Shown: positions 10,285 to 24,248 of the stretch, piece after piece | Layout: each line of letters begins with the position of its first letter | Numbering within the stretch: position 1 is the first letter of the stretch | NCBI GenBank assembly: GCA_027886185.1 | Contig: WOAB01000583.1 | Coordinates: 1,364,001-1,428,000 of the forward strand | Direction: 5' to 3' | DNA length: 64,000 nt | Origin: Rheum nobile | Lineage: Eukaryota > Streptophyta > Magnoliopsida > Caryophyllales > Polygonaceae | Notes under the pieces: model-generated | Database searches by the model: none | What the model was told of the DNA's origin: nothing | The model's input: the letters and a program-made list of their open reading frames with translations, nothing else | Made by a program: the position numbers and the translations under genes

Positions 10285-13200
10285 ATGGCGGAAATCACTG
10301 AAATCCCCGACAGGAACAGTCCGAAACAGCCCACCAAAGCTCGTACTGAAGAAGAAGAAGCTGAAAACACAAACAAAGATCAATCTATGGAGGAACTTCA
10401 TCCCGAATCCGATTTCGATCCAACCAAAATGCGCAAGACCAAACCCGGAAAGAAACGCCTGCTTCTAACTTTGTCTGTGCTTTTGTCTTTCCTCTTAGGT
10501 AACTCCCGATTTCATCTCCATTTGTCACAAACGTTAGCGAGTTTAAGATTGAGTTTCTGTGTGTATCCATGGTGGTACGTTGACCAAATGCAACTAGGGT
10601 TTTGGGCTATTTTACAGGTCTGCCTTTCTTGATCAAGTCAGTGGAAATCTACAGGTCACCACTCCCATTTCGCGACATTGATTCTCTCTCCACTGTGATT
10701 GAATCGGAGCCTGTGCTCTTTCCTTGCCAATTCCAAGCTGTCTTTGTTGGATTTGATTCCAAGTCCAGTGATATAAATCATGCTCAGAAGCTAGGTTCTT
10801 CCATTGCCAGTGAAATGAGAAGGCTTGCTGGTGAGAGTCTAGTTTGTGGGACTTGTGGGAATAACTTTACTGTATCGGTGGCGATTGATGGGGAAAGGGT
10901 GTGTGTACATGACCTGGATCTTACCCCTGAATGCTCTTGGCAATGCAATTCTCTAAAGGGCTTTGATCTTGATGTGAATTTGAGGGAAGATGAGTTGTTT
11001 GATGAGTTCCTGGGTTCTGCTCTAGTGGGAGGAGAGAAGTGTTCTGATTATGGAGGGAAGAGGTATAGTGTGGTTGTGGTGAATGGGGATGCGGATGTGA
11101 AGGCAGTGGTGGGGAAATATAGGCATGGTTGGATTGTTGGGAAAGTTTCAGAGGAGGATGCAGTGAAGAAGATTGCGGATATTTTTGTTCAAGTGTTTGT
11201 TAATGGTGGAAAAGCAGAAGGATCAATCCGTGGGGAGTTTATGCCTGTCGGTGCTGATGGGAGGATCGTGCTATCTTTTAGTCTTTTGAATGCAGATCCT
11301 CGTGACTGGATTTATGACTGGTATGGTAATTGTTGTCAGTCATGACTATGGAATCTTGTGATTTACGCTTGTTTTAGTGTAGCTTGCTCCTAAGAATTAG
11401 AAGTAGATCTGAGAACTTATAATGCCTTGTTAATTATAGCTGACTTATGACCTCTAGATTTCTAAAGACGTTATGGTTTTCACTTGCATTATGAGAACTT
11501 AGTAGGGAGTTATAGATTGCAAACCTTGATGAAGATGCTTAGCATTAAGTGGCTTATCACCAGATCTTCTATCCAAAGTTTGCTTATTTAGTTTTTTTCC
11601 CCTTCTCGTAAGGCCCTTGATTTGAGTGCCAATATGTAGATAGACAAATTAAACTCTGAAAGAGGCTGAAGAATCACACGAGCTCTCACGGTTGCCTTTT
11701 GGGCTAGTTAAATCAGTTGTTGTTGTACCATGGAGAACAAAATAATTTAAACTTGATTGTTATGAGGAACTCATATGTAATGTTCATCTGACCTTGATGC
11801 TAAAAAATATGATCCTTGTGGTAGGAAGAAAGAGAAAAATGTGGCTTCTCTTTTACTTTCTGGATCAGTTCATTGTTTCATGGTGTTATTCTTGAAACTT
11901 TCCATGTCTTATACACAGGGACTTCCAAAGAATAGATGAAGTTGTATTAGCTCCTGTGGTTCAGGCATTGAAGCCCATAGCAAACATTAGTATAGAAAGT
12001 CAGGTATTATATTGCCATGTCAAAAGTCGTTGGTTTGCTGTCTTGTCTTCTTTTTTGCATATAGACTGCAACATGATTTTGGTGAGAATTGTTAATGCAG
12101 ATTCTGTACCATACTCCAAAGTCATTCTCTTCTCACTGGGATGGAAAGAGTGGCAGCTATATATTCAACACGAAAGATCTACCATTCTTTGTATGTGGTT
12201 GTTTGGTTTGTTGCCTCTAGATAAATCACTTTTCTATCTCAGTCATCTGTGTAACACTGAAAAGGGTGGAAGCTATTTACTGATAAGATCAACCATTTAT
12301 ACTCGTACTCGTTATTATAATGTGTTTTAATGCTTAGGAGTTAGGACGGTAATTTTCTTGTGACAATATGTAAGTTGTCGATTTTAAAATGTCCTTTTGC
12401 CCTTTCCCTTACAAAACTGCACAGAGCTAAGAATCGCCCCCAGAAAAAAAAGTCATTAGCCTTTTTTTATTGTCTCTATTATGCACATCCAATTGTACAG
12501 ATATTTAAGGCTACCTCAGTATGAAGTTTTCAACTTATTAGGGTGTTTTCTTTACTTGTTGAATGCTTGCAATAGGTGAACTCGAATGAATGGCATTTGG
12601 ATACTTCTATTGAGGCAGGAGGAAGATCCAAGATATTGCACATTATAGTGTATATTCTTCTACTCTAATATTAACTTTAAAGTTAGATGTATTAGTAAGA
12701 TGCATGCTTTTATGTTAATGACATTTTATGTTTCCAGCAATGTGTATAATTGTAATGTACATCTCGCTATCTTCTGAATTGCCAGGTACGTACCATCTGC
12801 AAATGAATGTCCTCTTTTACTGAAGCTTCCAAATGGAGAGATTTCTAACACAAATAGCTTTATTTCTCCAGTATGTGGTTGTTTACTGATCTTTTTTACT
12901 TGTCAATTTTGCTAATGCAACTCCCTTCATAGACATTATACTCTATTTCTATTTATTAACATGCAGATGTGGGGAGGTGTTATTGTCTGGAACCCTCCTA
13001 GCTGCTCTAGGAGCTCAGAAAGTAAACAGCCTGCAAGACATATTATACCGTTCCAGGTTATTTCAACAGCATAAACAATTCCTAATCTGCATCTTTGAAG
13101 ACCTTGCTTTTCCTTTGTAGATGTCTTAAGTATTTGGCACCTATGTTTTCTTCTTCAGTTTTATGAAATTCGCCTTTGTTTATTTTTCTTGTTGATTACA

Positions 13201-14362
13201 CTTGACTTGTACGGAAGGTGGAAGTTTTAGAGATCAATAATGTTTGGGTGTCTGATTATTTTTGTTGTGCTAATAATAATACATTTGGGATCTAAACCAG
13301 GATCTTCAAAACGTGGTAGAGGTTTTCATGGGTCAGTTGAGGCAACTTTTTGGTCTTAAATCCGAGAACCTTTATGATGGTGCAAGTGGCAAAGTCAACT
13401 TTCTAGCCAGTGAAAGGGGCTTCACAGAATGGTAAGAACACAAGGACAGTATATATTCTGTTTCATTTCTAGGTATTTTGTGTATCAAAGGAATTGTTTC
13501 TATATTTAATTAATATCTACTATTTTCCTTATGGTTTCGTGTTCCCTAGGGAGTTGGATCTCTTGTCTCGGCAGCACACATGCTTCAATCTATTATCATG
13601 TGCAACAACACTTGGATCTCTTTCCAGACTGGTATTCCACCAAATCGGGATGCCTTTAATTTAGATTCGCATAAAAACCGCTTACTTTCCTTCTTGGATG
13701 ATCTGAAACACGTGTTTCTACATTCAGGTTCAATCTCTCCCAAGGATGATTATAATGGATGAAATTGGAAAACAGGTTAGCTTTCATGTTCAAACCCACT
13801 CTATTTTTCAGAGTTGCTATGGGCATAAACATCGGTCTAGTTAGAGCAAATATTAACCGAAAGTATCTAACATCATCATTTCCTTGACCAGGTAGAATTT
13901 TCCCTTCAGGCGGCAAAATTGGCACAAAGCAATGCCTCACATGGCATTTATAGTGCTTCTGCTGGTAATGTTATCATACATTATCGCGTGCTTCATGTCT
14001 CCTCGACATTATTATATGCTACTGTTTCTGATGATTTCTTTGTTCCAGTCTCATCACTGCAAGCACGGTCTCTGGCAGAAGACGCCTTTTACCACCCATC
14101 AGTTATGTCTGTGAGCCATAGCTCTTTCGAGCATTACTTTGCTGTCTACTCGGTTAGTCAAATTCTAACTTTCCTTTTCCTACACTAGTGATTCATACAA
14201 GTATCACTAAAAAAACTCATGAGTTCCTCCTCAAAATGGCAGCCCTTCTTTCTTCCCGTCACAATGCACGTCCTTCTTGCTGCCATAAGGGAATGGAAGA
14301 GATACAAACTTGAAACGAAAAAGTACTTGGCATGGAAAGCAAAAGCAGAGGCTTCAAGGTAA
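10285..14362 (+). CDS. PIGS: GPI transamidase component PIG-S (GPI17 homologue)
   Basis: Thirteen exons join in phase: 10285-10498, 10618-11320, 11919-12003, 12101-12190, 12576-12649, 12786-12870, 12967-13056, 13301-13431, 13550-13631, 13728-13775, 13892-13964, 14049-14152 and 14243-14362. They give 632 residues. The N-terminus is hydrophilic, then a transmembrane segment near residues 50-77 (LLLTLSVLLSFLLGLPFLI). A large luminal domain has conserved PIG-S text (DPRDWIYDWDFQRIDEVV, SHWDGKSGSYIF, NLLSCATTLGSLSRLVQ). A C-terminal hydrophobic segment (PFFLPVTMHVLLAAI) precedes a basic tail. PIG-S is a subunit of the ER complex that attaches GPI anchors to proteins. At exon 2/3, the donor that keeps the family sequence YDWDFQ is gtatgg after 11320, not gtaatt five bases later. 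Confidence 0.93.
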
Positions 14363-15380
14363 TCCCGGAAACCTTCCAAAACAGACCGAGAAACCTTTCA
14401 GAAACAAATGGGCACAGGTTACCTTATATCACACAGTTGATCATCTTCTTATGGCCTAATATATGATGAGCTCTGAAGATCCGTAGTTTGTGGAGAAAGC
14501 TTGGTTTCTTCGGACATTCGGGCGTTTCAGTGAGATCCATACTTGTCCCACAGAGCAACCGAGACATGTTAGATCTGTACGATTCGTTTATGCAAGTTTG
14601 GGGGTACGATGAATTTGAGTCCTGAAAATGTGCAAGTATGTGATGATCTGAGCTGGTTTTTAAGCTTACTGAAAAGCAATCAGTATCTACAAAACTTTGG
14701 CATAGGAAGTCTTCGTATTAGGTCTGTCTTTCTCCATTGGTTCATGCTTCACCCTTTTGTAATAGCTATTAGTCAAATTCTTTATTCTCCACATTACCAT
14801 AGTAAGTTAGAACTGTGTTGTTGAGTTCAATTCTTGTTGACACTTTGTTTCAAAAATTGGTTCTGTTTGGATCTTCATTGATGTGAAATTATTGGTTTTT
14901 GATAATAGTTTAAAACTAACATTTTCTCTGGAACAGAAACCTGGCGTGTCAGAAACGACTAATGACGAACAAAAATAAGCTTTATAGAACTAAGCTTATC
15001 ACGTTTTGCACCCATTGCCAAGATCAGGGTTTTGCGTCAAAGCTGCCAAAACATCAGCACTCCTAAAAAATACTGGGTCTCAAGCCAGACTGATTTCTCA
15101 AGTGAAACGGATAATTAACACGGAACTAAGTCGAGCACCGGAAGGGAATACGAACAAAAATAATATTAGTAAAATTTTCTACATTTTTTGCGGAACACAG
15201 CAATCATACAACTGATTTAACAAATTAAACTGATCTCAGTCAATACTTCACATTATAGTTTCATCCATGCAACCCAGGACTGGTCTTCCTGCACGGTCAC
15301 CGATTGGGTATCAACTGAGATGACGGGACGTAAGCGAACTTGACAGAAGACTGGAAACATTTCTGCACAGCTGGCACATC
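14363..15380. other. Intergenic: PIG-S 3' region and 3' side of the SAM gene
   Basis: This is non-coding sequence between convergent genes. No open frame has recognisable content. Both 3' UTRs lie here, and I see no repeat structure. Confidence 0.4.
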
Positions 15381-18227
15381 TCAAGTTCTTGAAGCCAATG
15401 CTGAGAGTATCTTCTTCCTTGGACCCTGAACAAGGAAAGATACACCATTGCTTATTACACATGGTAGCGATAATGAATTGGGAACATGCCGGATAACCAA
15501 TAGTTCTTAAATTGTGTTCAAGAATCAAGAACAGGAAATTTATGTAAAACAAAGTTGAAGTCAATTAACGGTGGAAGTACAATTAGCCGTATGTTCAGCA
15601 AAAAAACAAGATACAAGCTATATTATGAAAATCACACATTTGAAAGAAGCATACTGACTGATCTTTGTCACACTGCAGTAAAACCTCATGCTTCTTCAAA
15701 ACAAATATTCGATAATGCCAAGATAAATGAAAGAAAGAAACAGAGATATGATCAACTGCATGGCCTTCAAGGTTGCAATAAGAATCCATCAAACACTGCT
15801 AGGTAGCTTGAAATGCACAAAGTACCCCACAAACCATGAAATGCTTACCATTGGAATTCCCATGACCTTGAGATCTTCATCTGTCATGTGCTCAAGAGCT
15901 GCCATGTCTACCTGCAGACAAGAGTGGCAGCTTGTAAAAGTTTTTCCGAGAATGTAGACACGCTATGAGCATACATGAGGTTTTTTACTTACTTCCTCTG
16001 CCTGAAACTGAATCTGATATTTTTCCAGACCAAGAGAACGAAGAAACCCTTCAACCGAAGCATCAGCCTGCAAAAAGGGGAAAAACTCATAGTCGAACGG
16101 ATAACATCATATCTGCAGTGCATTCATGCCTTTCATTTAACTTCAGGAAATTTATAAATCACAGAAACTTGATGGGTCAAATATGCAAAACTTGAGATTA
16201 TTTCCTGTTATATAACCTATATCCTCATGAACAAACAGCTTTAAGAAGCAAAAGCTGAAAAATCTACAGCTCTAATACTGTGTAACGTATTGTGTAATCA
16301 CTTCTAGTCCCAACTAATACGCTAAATTCAATAAACTTTTTCCTTGCACACTGGAATAAAACACCCAGTCAACAGGAAAAAAAGAAAAATAGTGATGTGT
16401 AATACCCTTCGTTGTGTCTTCTTCACAATAGCACTGGAAACCTTTCTAGCCTCTAACACAGGGGCTTCACTAATCACACTTCTTCTGGTTGGCTTACTGG
16501 CCTCAGGAACTAGCTTTGGCTTTGGAGGATCAACATTAAGAGGTTGTAGATTCATTGAGCCTGACAATTTTTCACGCAGATCACGTACACCTCCACTTTG
16601 AGGTCCTTGCTGGGTACCCCTCTTCTGAAGCTTTAAACGAAGATCTCTTGCATCCAGCCTGGAAACCTTAGATCCTATTAAAACCCAAATAATCATTGAA
16701 GTCAACAAATTGTTATTATTATAAACTGAAATTTCTTTAGATAATTAAGTGGCAATATATAAGTTAGTAGTGACTAGTGACCCATACTAGAAAGTCGAGG
16801 TTCATCTTCAAAAAGGTCATGCTCCCATTTGTCATCTTGCCTCTGCCTGCATAATTAAGACAGACTGTTCAAGTAGTAGGACAATTATCTGCACAATGCT
16901 AGGAGCATTATCACTAGGCAAGGTCAAACTATTTGAAAATTGCTATCATAAGCGAATCCTTACTATTTTGTAATCATTAATTAAAAATCTATATCAGATA
17001 AGTGCAGCACAGTATATTTAAAGACTTGACATTTTGATAAACATACTATTCAAAAGATCACTAAAACATACACTTCCTTATAGAATGATCTTCTAAATTA
17101 ATTGCAATCAAGGGGTCACATCATTAATACAAAATTCATACTCAAATGCAAGTTTCATAACAGCATTCTTCACCCGCCAAAACTGCAAAAGTCTACTCCT
17201 TTTCATGAGCAGAAGGCCCTTTGTATGAAAGAACTTCTGTCAAGATCAGTGCTAGCAATACAGGCCAGCACACTAATGGAAACATGGACTATTAAATAAC
17301 GCGCTACTCATGAGCACATATTGTAATGCATCAGCTTCTTGCTGCAATTACTTTTATCTAGTTTCTGACTTAAAACTTATATCTATTCAATGTCAACAAT
17401 TTTTCCAGTTGGCCAGACCAGAGGATAAATCAAGTTATTAGGAGTTTTCGGAAACTTCTTCCTTATATTGATTACTTATATAGAAAATATGAAGCCCAAA
17501 ACTCTTCAATCTCTCATAACGTGTTTTGCTCTCGCAAGAGGGTCCCTAAGAGCCAAAATTATCACATGGAATCCAAAAACAGAAACTTTAGTAGGGGCAA
17601 AAAATAATCTTTTCAGCACCTATCACCCTAAAAAAAAAACAGAGCAAACAGATAGGGTAGAGATCATTAGAAGCAAGAGCAGGATAGAAACTGAAGAAAA
17701 TTACTCTGAACCCGTCCCATGAGCAAAAAGAGATAGGTGGGTATTAAATCCAAAGAAAAAGGAATCCAGACAATTGTCTTCATTGAAATCTCAACCAACT
17801 TAGACCTCTCACAATAAGTCCAGACTACCCTTGCTTTCTAAATAAGTTACCTTCTTCACTGCCAAATGAAGCCAGAACTCTTATGAAAAACCTAAAATTC
17901 CTTGCAGGCTTAACATAGAAACGATCAAATAGCAAATTTCTGCCTCGAACAATCCAAACTCTACTTCAAATTTCAGCATTAGATATCATAAAGAGCAAAT
18001 TTCAAACACGAACTTCCTCCTCACATCACACCTTCTCTCTTTATCAATCAACAACTGAAGTCATTTCATTCTCAAGGGACACACTTGAACAACAAACGAA
18101 GGCATATAAGAACTTCAGACCTTTTGCCGGTGATAGAGCGACGGCGAACTGAATCGTCGGAGACGATGCCGTTAAGACGGTCTTTAACAGAAAGCTTGCC
18201 GACCTCCTCCACACGATCAGAGTACAT
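15381..18227 (-). CDS. Small SAM-domain (sterile alpha motif) protein
   Basis: Six exons on the minus strand join in phase: 18121-18227, 16788-16846, 16406-16674, 15993-16067, 15849-15911 and 15381-15425, giving 205 residues. The protein starts MYSDRVEEVGKLSVKDRLNG and has a basic, probably disordered middle with two copies of an RDLR.KL motif (ARDLRLKLQKRG and VRDLREKLSG). It ends in one SAM domain (SVEGFLRSLGLEKYQIQF ... MTDEDLKVMGIPMGPRKKIL). SAM domains mediate protein-protein, and sometimes RNA, binding. Similar short plant SAM proteins are known without a firm function. Intron 1 is long (1,274 bp). No intact exon is missing between the pieces. Confidence 0.88.
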
Positions 18228-18592
18228 CTTCCGAAGGGAATCTTGGACGACTCAGAAATTCGGATCCACTCTCTTCGCAAATTCAGTAAACCCTAACCCT
18301 AGATTTCTGATGGAAATGGAGAAAAGTGGATGCTTCTTGTTCCGGGTCCAGGTTCGGGCAGCTGAATTCGGAGCTCCCGTTTCCAGATGAAGAGAGGAAT
18401 GCAAGCAGCGCTGGCGCTGAAGAAGATCTGCAGTCTGTACTGATTACGCAGCCCTGATGGGTCTTTCGAGCTTTCCGTAGTTTCCTCTCCCACTTTATTC
18501 TACACATAAACTTTCTTATATTTTTTCTCCAATAAAATACTACATTTAAAGTTTTTTTTATGAAATAAGAATTATGTTGATATTAGAAACTA
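18228..18592. repeat. Upstream of the SAM gene; left part of a tandem-repeat target site
   Basis: The first 250 bases are the SAM-gene 5' region. From about 18558 the sequence tatgaaataagaattat/tgatatta/aaacta matches, with few changes, the ~70-bp tandem units at 38,425-38,600. The two flanks of the transposon island therefore once formed one continuous repeat. TA at 18591-18592 is the left target duplication. Confidence 0.55.
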
Positions 18593-18811
18593 CTACATCC
18601 GTTCTTTTCGGCGTTCCAAAAAGTTTTTCCTATTTTCTTTTTTATTCATTTTCAAATACATTATAATTCTCACATTATCCTCATTAAAAACAAACAATAA
18701 CAAAAAAATCACATTTATTTTCCCCACCAAACAACAACCATCTTTCCTAACCTACCCTATTAACTCTCCCTACTCTCATTTCTCTGGAATCCTCATCTGA
18801 CTCTCTCATTT

Positions 18812-21649
18812 TATAACACCCCCAATACTTAACCCTTTTAAAAATGTATTACCGCCAGTGACCTCAGTGTTCCTTACCGAGATCATCCAAGACTTTACCG
18901 TTTAAAAACAAATCATGAAATACAATGATACAAAATGATAACCTTATTCATATAAAACACGAGTCCCGGGATTACATCCCAATCCCGAATAGGACAAACA
19001 CAGAGTTTAAATAAATTACAACGGAAATCTTAAATAAGGTACAACGAAAGTCTTATAAAATATATAACAGAGTAAATAAGTTACAGCGGAAGTCTTATAA
19101 AATATATAAACAAGGATCTTGACCGCAATTATCATCTCCCAAGAATCTCAACCTGATTAAAAGAAATTATTAAAAACGTCGGAAAATCACCGTCGACTCC
19201 ATAGTCCTTCTAGTCTTCTCATCAATACTCTAACTGATGTGCCGAATCGAACGGATGACACCAGCCCACATGCGGAGAACAAAGTTCGTGGGTTAGTCTA
19301 CTTAAATAGACTAGCAAGGGTAAAAAGCATAGTGGTTCGAGTGATCGTAACCGTTTACTATCATTGTCCCTCGAATAATAACTGAAGGGACGATACATAA
19401 CCCGACACTTTCACGGAATAACAACAAGAGGTATGCACAAGAGAAGATTCTGGAAGACTGAATCTTCACAGAAATCAACTCGAAAATAGACTCCAAGAGA
19501 TTGAGTCTTTAAGGAAATATGACAAATCTGGAATGTTTAAAGAATCATACAACAATGATTTAAAAGTTGACTGAGATGTTTCGGTTCACAACCAACCTCA
19601 TCGCATACAGCGAATCCAGATTGGAAAGAGAACGTACTACATTCAAGTCGAGACGAGCTTTCCTAGCTGCACTAATACTTAGTTGCACTACTCGCCATGA
19701 GTTTATTAATCATGTGCACTCGGGCACATATCTTATTTAATTACAAAACCCACATTACTGAAACACGTTAATGTTATTAAGAGCGACAACAAGGCTTAAA
19801 TCACAGGGTGACAATTATGTCAACCCAAATTAAAACACACATAACACACACGCGGGACTTAACATTATTATGCCGAGTAACAACGGCGTTATTAATACAC
19901 CGGGCGACCTTACGTTCACCCTGATTGCACTGCCACAGTGCTTACAATAGGACTGCAATTAAGCTCATCCAATGGCGCTTGCAAGGCGCTTAAAATACTT
20001 CAGATCCTTACATGTGGATAAGAAGCATAGGTCATGACCCTTAAATTATTCGAAAATAATCCCGAGGAATATTATGATTTAAAGAAACGACAAATCCTTA
20101 CTTGGATTAGCGTTCCCACGAATATTAAATTATAAAGAAACGACTAATCCTTACTTGGATTAGCGTTCCTACGCACATTCGTGTTAACTGAACAGTCTAA
20201 CACAGCAATTATTCACATTAAAGTCATCCAGGCAATTAACTTAAACATAGAGATAATAGAAACAGCTAATCTTTACTTGGATTAGTTTTCCTATTAACCC
20301 ACATGCTATTCTAGCATTAAGATTAATTCCACAACAATACCATCACTGTAATTATCACATATGATAGCGTTGTTCTAACAGATATACAACCTATGATAAT
20401 GTCATTATTACAGTTTCAAAGACAGTTTATAAAACCATTTCCAGATAAACACAGTAATCATTCTAAATTAATTACTCAGATAAACAGCTGATAATTAATG
20501 TAAATATGGAACGATGAGCAAGAGCGAACCGCCACTTGCCTTAGTCCGCAGATCTGGAACAAAGCAGAGACAACGGGATTCCGGGCTCGACACAGGTATA
20601 GCTCTGACAGCACAACGACCTTCGAGTCGACCCATAAGGAAACCCTAAGTTAGATCCGACATAAACTAGTACGAATCTATGGAAAGACGAAAGAACCCGA
20701 AAGAAACGACGCCACGACGACAACCAACAAAGCCAAAGCCACGAAGGCATTCTGGGCACTGGCGGCGGTCGCCGTTCTCATCACGGCGGGTGCCGTAAAG
20801 AACACGGCGGTCGCCGTGAAGAACTCCGACGACAGACGAGAGAAAAACTCACCCAAATGATGCGCGTTTCGTCCCCTTTTTGCCTTGCCTGGGTTCCAAC
20901 CTCCAAAGGCAACCAAAAGGCTTCACAAGGGCTGCTGGAAACACCACTAAACGATACCGGCGAAAGCTTCAGAATTTCCGGCGAGGGCACCAAACTCCGG
21001 CGAGACAATTTTGAGGGATTGAAGCGTCTGATTTTGTGTGAAAACCGATCCCAAACCTTCTCTATTTATAGCCAAATGCCAGGGAGCATAATGATGGCTA
21101 GGAAGGCGACGTGGAGGGCTACAACGGCGATCGTCAGACGACTCCGACGACCATCGGGTAAAAACCTCCAGACAACAACGACGGCGGGCGTCGTAATAAA
21201 TGTGGCGGGCGCCGTCATCAATGCGGCGGGCGCCGTTACCAACGCGGCGGGCGCCGCCATAGACCTGGCGTCCCCAGCTAGGAGGAGACTCGTCGGCTCC
21301 TCGAGCCTTGCGACGGCGGGCGCCGTCATACCCACGGCGGTCGCCGTTCTTGGGTCCCGCGACGGCGGTCGCCGTGACTGTACGGCGGTCGCCGTGACCA
21401 GCTTTTCCTGCCCGTTCAGCTTTGAACGATCATGACATTAACCCGGGATAAAAATTATCGTACGCGAACGAGTAATTAACATCCAAAGCACGTCGTTTGT
21501 ATTTTATTTCACTGAGAAAAATATTACAGATACAGAGCGCATTACAGAATGCCTCCAACTTTCTGAATTAAATCCGACGTACTAAACGGATGTTCGGAAA
21601 AATTCCAAAAATTCCCAAAATAATCCTTACAAAATTACGGGGTATCACA
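18812..21649 (-). repeat. 3' LTR of the Ty3-like element (2,838 bp)
   Basis: This LTR aligns along its length with 24253-28485. It lacks 62 bp present in the other LTR (25389-25450 there) and has more GC-rich palindromes. Small ORFs within it are repeat products, not genes. Confidence 0.88.
20763..21395. repeat. Array of GC-rich palindromes (ACGGCGGNCGCCGT) in the 3' LTR
   Basis: I count about eleven copies of a 14-bp near-perfect palindrome, ACGGCGG(G/T)CGCCGT: three at 20763-20820 and eight at 21181-21395. They are separated by short spacers inside otherwise AT-rich DNA. The same array with fewer copies is in the other LTR. Confidence 0.85.
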
Positions 21650-21662
21650 TCACCTCCCCCTT
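21650..21662 (-). other. Polypurine tract of the Ty3-like element
   Basis: AAGGGGGAGGTGA on the minus strand abuts the 3' LTR start TGTGATACC. This is the expected primer position for plus-strand DNA synthesis. Confidence 0.75.
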
Positions 21663-22477
21663 AAAAGAAGTTTCGACCCCGAAACTTGCATTAAGCCAAT
21701 GAGGATACTACCTCCACACCAATCTTACCACCTGGATCCAACATCCTTAATCACTTCATCCTTGAAATGGATCACATGAGATATTATTCTTAATTCCTTA
21801 GGATATCATTCTGAAAATGATTCATCCGCCTTAATGCTCATGGCACAAACTTACGCATGAGAGATAGCTCCTGATTTCTCCGAACAAAACTCTACAAGTT
21901 CATTCTCTTTCCTTAAGAAATCTCGGAAGAACTCAGCGTATGAGATAACGCTTACCACAGTACTCCTTAGGTGTATATAGACAATTCTCCTTACCGAATC
22001 TTTAATACATCGGGATCATCAACATTTCTTTAACTGCAACCTTTCCTCTCAACATGACCGCTTCACCACTTAATCTTACTCAAAGAGCTGCATCCGATCT
22101 TATAGATGACATACTCTATGTATGAAGAAGAATCTTAGGAGTGGATTTGGATTTAAACAACAGAGTCGACCTTGGAATTAATCACAAGGGACGAACATCT
22201 AAGTTATCCACAAAACTCCACCACCATAAGTCCGACAGTCCTTATCCTTACTTGGCATAAGTTGTTCTCGACACTTACAGGGTTTCATATGAACAACTAA
22301 TTCGCAATGATAACACATTCTGAAATTTTCCAAAACACGGAAACACTTCATTAACATTAAGCATTACATGAATTGACAAAAGTCGATCAGGCAGATCTTA
22401 ACACCACAGAGATTACCGACACACATCGTTACTCCTTAATATTAAAGAAAGTCTTAACACAAATACAACTTAATGGA

Positions 22478-23812
22478 TCAGGGTTCTTCTCCGTTGGCTT
22501 GACTCATTATGAAGAGTCGTTGCCCTTGGCCTGAAGACCCCATAGGCGCTTTGCCTTTATTACGAGCCATAGATTGCTCAGGAGTAGATACCACTGGCCT
22601 TGGGTTCTGCCCACCTCCAACATTTGACGCCTGATAAGACTGCATTGGTCCCTGACCCTTCAGTCTGCAGTATGTTTTTATGTGGCCTTCCCTTCCACAA
22701 TTATGACACATCCTCTTGTCCTTTTGGCAAACAAAACTTTTATGCCCCACTTCACCACAATTGTGGCACTGAATTGCTCTGCCGCTCCAACCTGAGCCTC
22801 TGGCAGAGTCTGACTGAGTTGTCTCGGTCTTAGCGCGACCCGACTTCTCAAACTTGGTAGGCGATGCCGGTCGTTTGAATGAACCAACCTGACGATCTTG
22901 TTGCCCACCCTTTCCCTTAACTTGTTTCTCCCGCTTATGGGCAGACTCCTCCAATGTGACCTCTGTCTTGTAGGCTGCATCAACATATTGTTCTAACGTA
23001 GAACAACCATATCGCAACATTAGAGGCTTGATCTCTGGATTCATCCACCCATGGAAGTACCAGATCTTCTGCTCCTCGGTTGACACCTCGGGTCCAGCGT
23101 ACTGCATCAAGTGATTGAACTTAGCTGCGAGTTCATTCACCTTTAACCCATCAGTCTGCGGGTACAGAAATTCCTTATGCTTCTCCTCCCTCATAGCTCG
23201 GGAAAAGAAACGATCGGTCATCTTGGTTTTGAACATGCTCCAATTCAGCTCGGGATGTTCAGCCAGACCGGTGCTCTCTCACCATTCGCTAGCCACATCC
23301 TTGAGTTGAAGAGAGGCGATGTGCACTTTCCCAGCCTCAGTGCAATTAATGTTCCGGAGCAAACGCTCCATATGCGAGAACCAATATGTCACCCTGATTG
23401 GTTCTCCAGTACCGTCATAGCTGTCAGGCCTCATTGAACTCACGGCTTTTAACGCTTGCCCGTAAGTTCCTCTGTTTCTGACAACATTGATCTGAGGTAC
23501 TTGCTCCATTGACTCCTCGACTTCAGGAGTAGCTTGAGGAACTGGACCACCTTGGGCTTGTGGTACAACTGGTCGCATAACATCTGTGATTGCCTGCATG
23601 ACAATTCCTCGAATTGCCTCCACTGCTGTAGCATCAAACAACATCGGGGCGTTGGCCTGAGCTTGGCCATTGCCTTCCTGATTATTGTTAAAGATAGACT
23701 CACGCTCTCTTGTTGGGTCTGCAACATTCCTTGCATTTGGTCTGGGGTCATTACTCGGCCCAGCACCAGCACGGATAACGTTCCTTCTGTTCACCATCTG
23801 TTTACCGATCAA
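22478..23812 (-). pseudogene. Retrotransposon gag with one premature stop
   Basis: One reading frame of 444 codons is broken by a single TGA at 23279-23281, just after KDVASEW, where the family normally continues with a Trp/Arg-rich segment. The first part (177 codons) is a Pro/Gln-rich N-terminus and the start of the retrotransposon gag domain. The second part continues the gag domain (KFNHLMQYAGPEVSTEEQK, FHGWMNPEIK). It then has a basic linker and two zinc knuckles, CHNCGEVGHKSFVC and CHNCGREGHIKTYC. It would form the capsid/nucleocapsid. No protease follows. Confidence 0.88.
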
Positions 23813-24235
23813 ATTCCAAGGATTTTATCACATTAGTATCTTTTGATATACTTATTGTAATAAAATCAACTTAGAATAGATCAACTTGGTAATTTCTATT
23901 GATGAACTCAAACTGAGTTACTAGGTTCTACAACCTTAACTCAAAACGAGAGAACTGGGAATTCAAGCCTTATTGGGTATAGCGAAACCACCTTGGCTTC
24001 TCCCGGTTCCTCTGAAGAGAATAGAATGCACCCATATCATACGGGGCAACGGGGAAGGAATTAGTCTTTCTAGATATAGAAGCAAACTTACTATATCAGA
24101 CCATATAGAAGACAGGACTATGAACGGTGTTTTCAAACTCTTTTCACTTTGAAAAAATTCAGAGCCCTTCTTAAAGCATTTTCAAAAACGGATCAATGAT
24201 TTATAAAAATCCAAACCCGTTTTAAAACAACCTTT

Positions 24236-24248
24236 GGCTCTGATACCA
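24236..24248 (-). other. Primer-binding site, tRNA-iMet type
   Basis: TGGTATCAGAGCC on the minus strand lies 4 bases inside the 5' LTR end. It matches the usual plant LTR-retrotransposon PBS complementary to initiator tRNA-Met. Confidence 0.85.

Noticed and set aside
15253..15564. 103-codon minus-strand ORF at the end of the SAM gene
   Set aside because: It overlaps the last SAM exon in the wrong frame; the spliced frame ends at 15381.
20541..21435. ORFs of 60-190 codons in the LTRs, repeated at 27439-28261
   Set aside because: They lie in GC-rich palindromic LTR sequence, occur on both strands, are duplicated with the LTR and show no domain.
21663..22477. Hidden protease or RT remnant after gag
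   Set aside because: No protease DTG/DSG, RT YVDD or integrase motif was seen in any frame.
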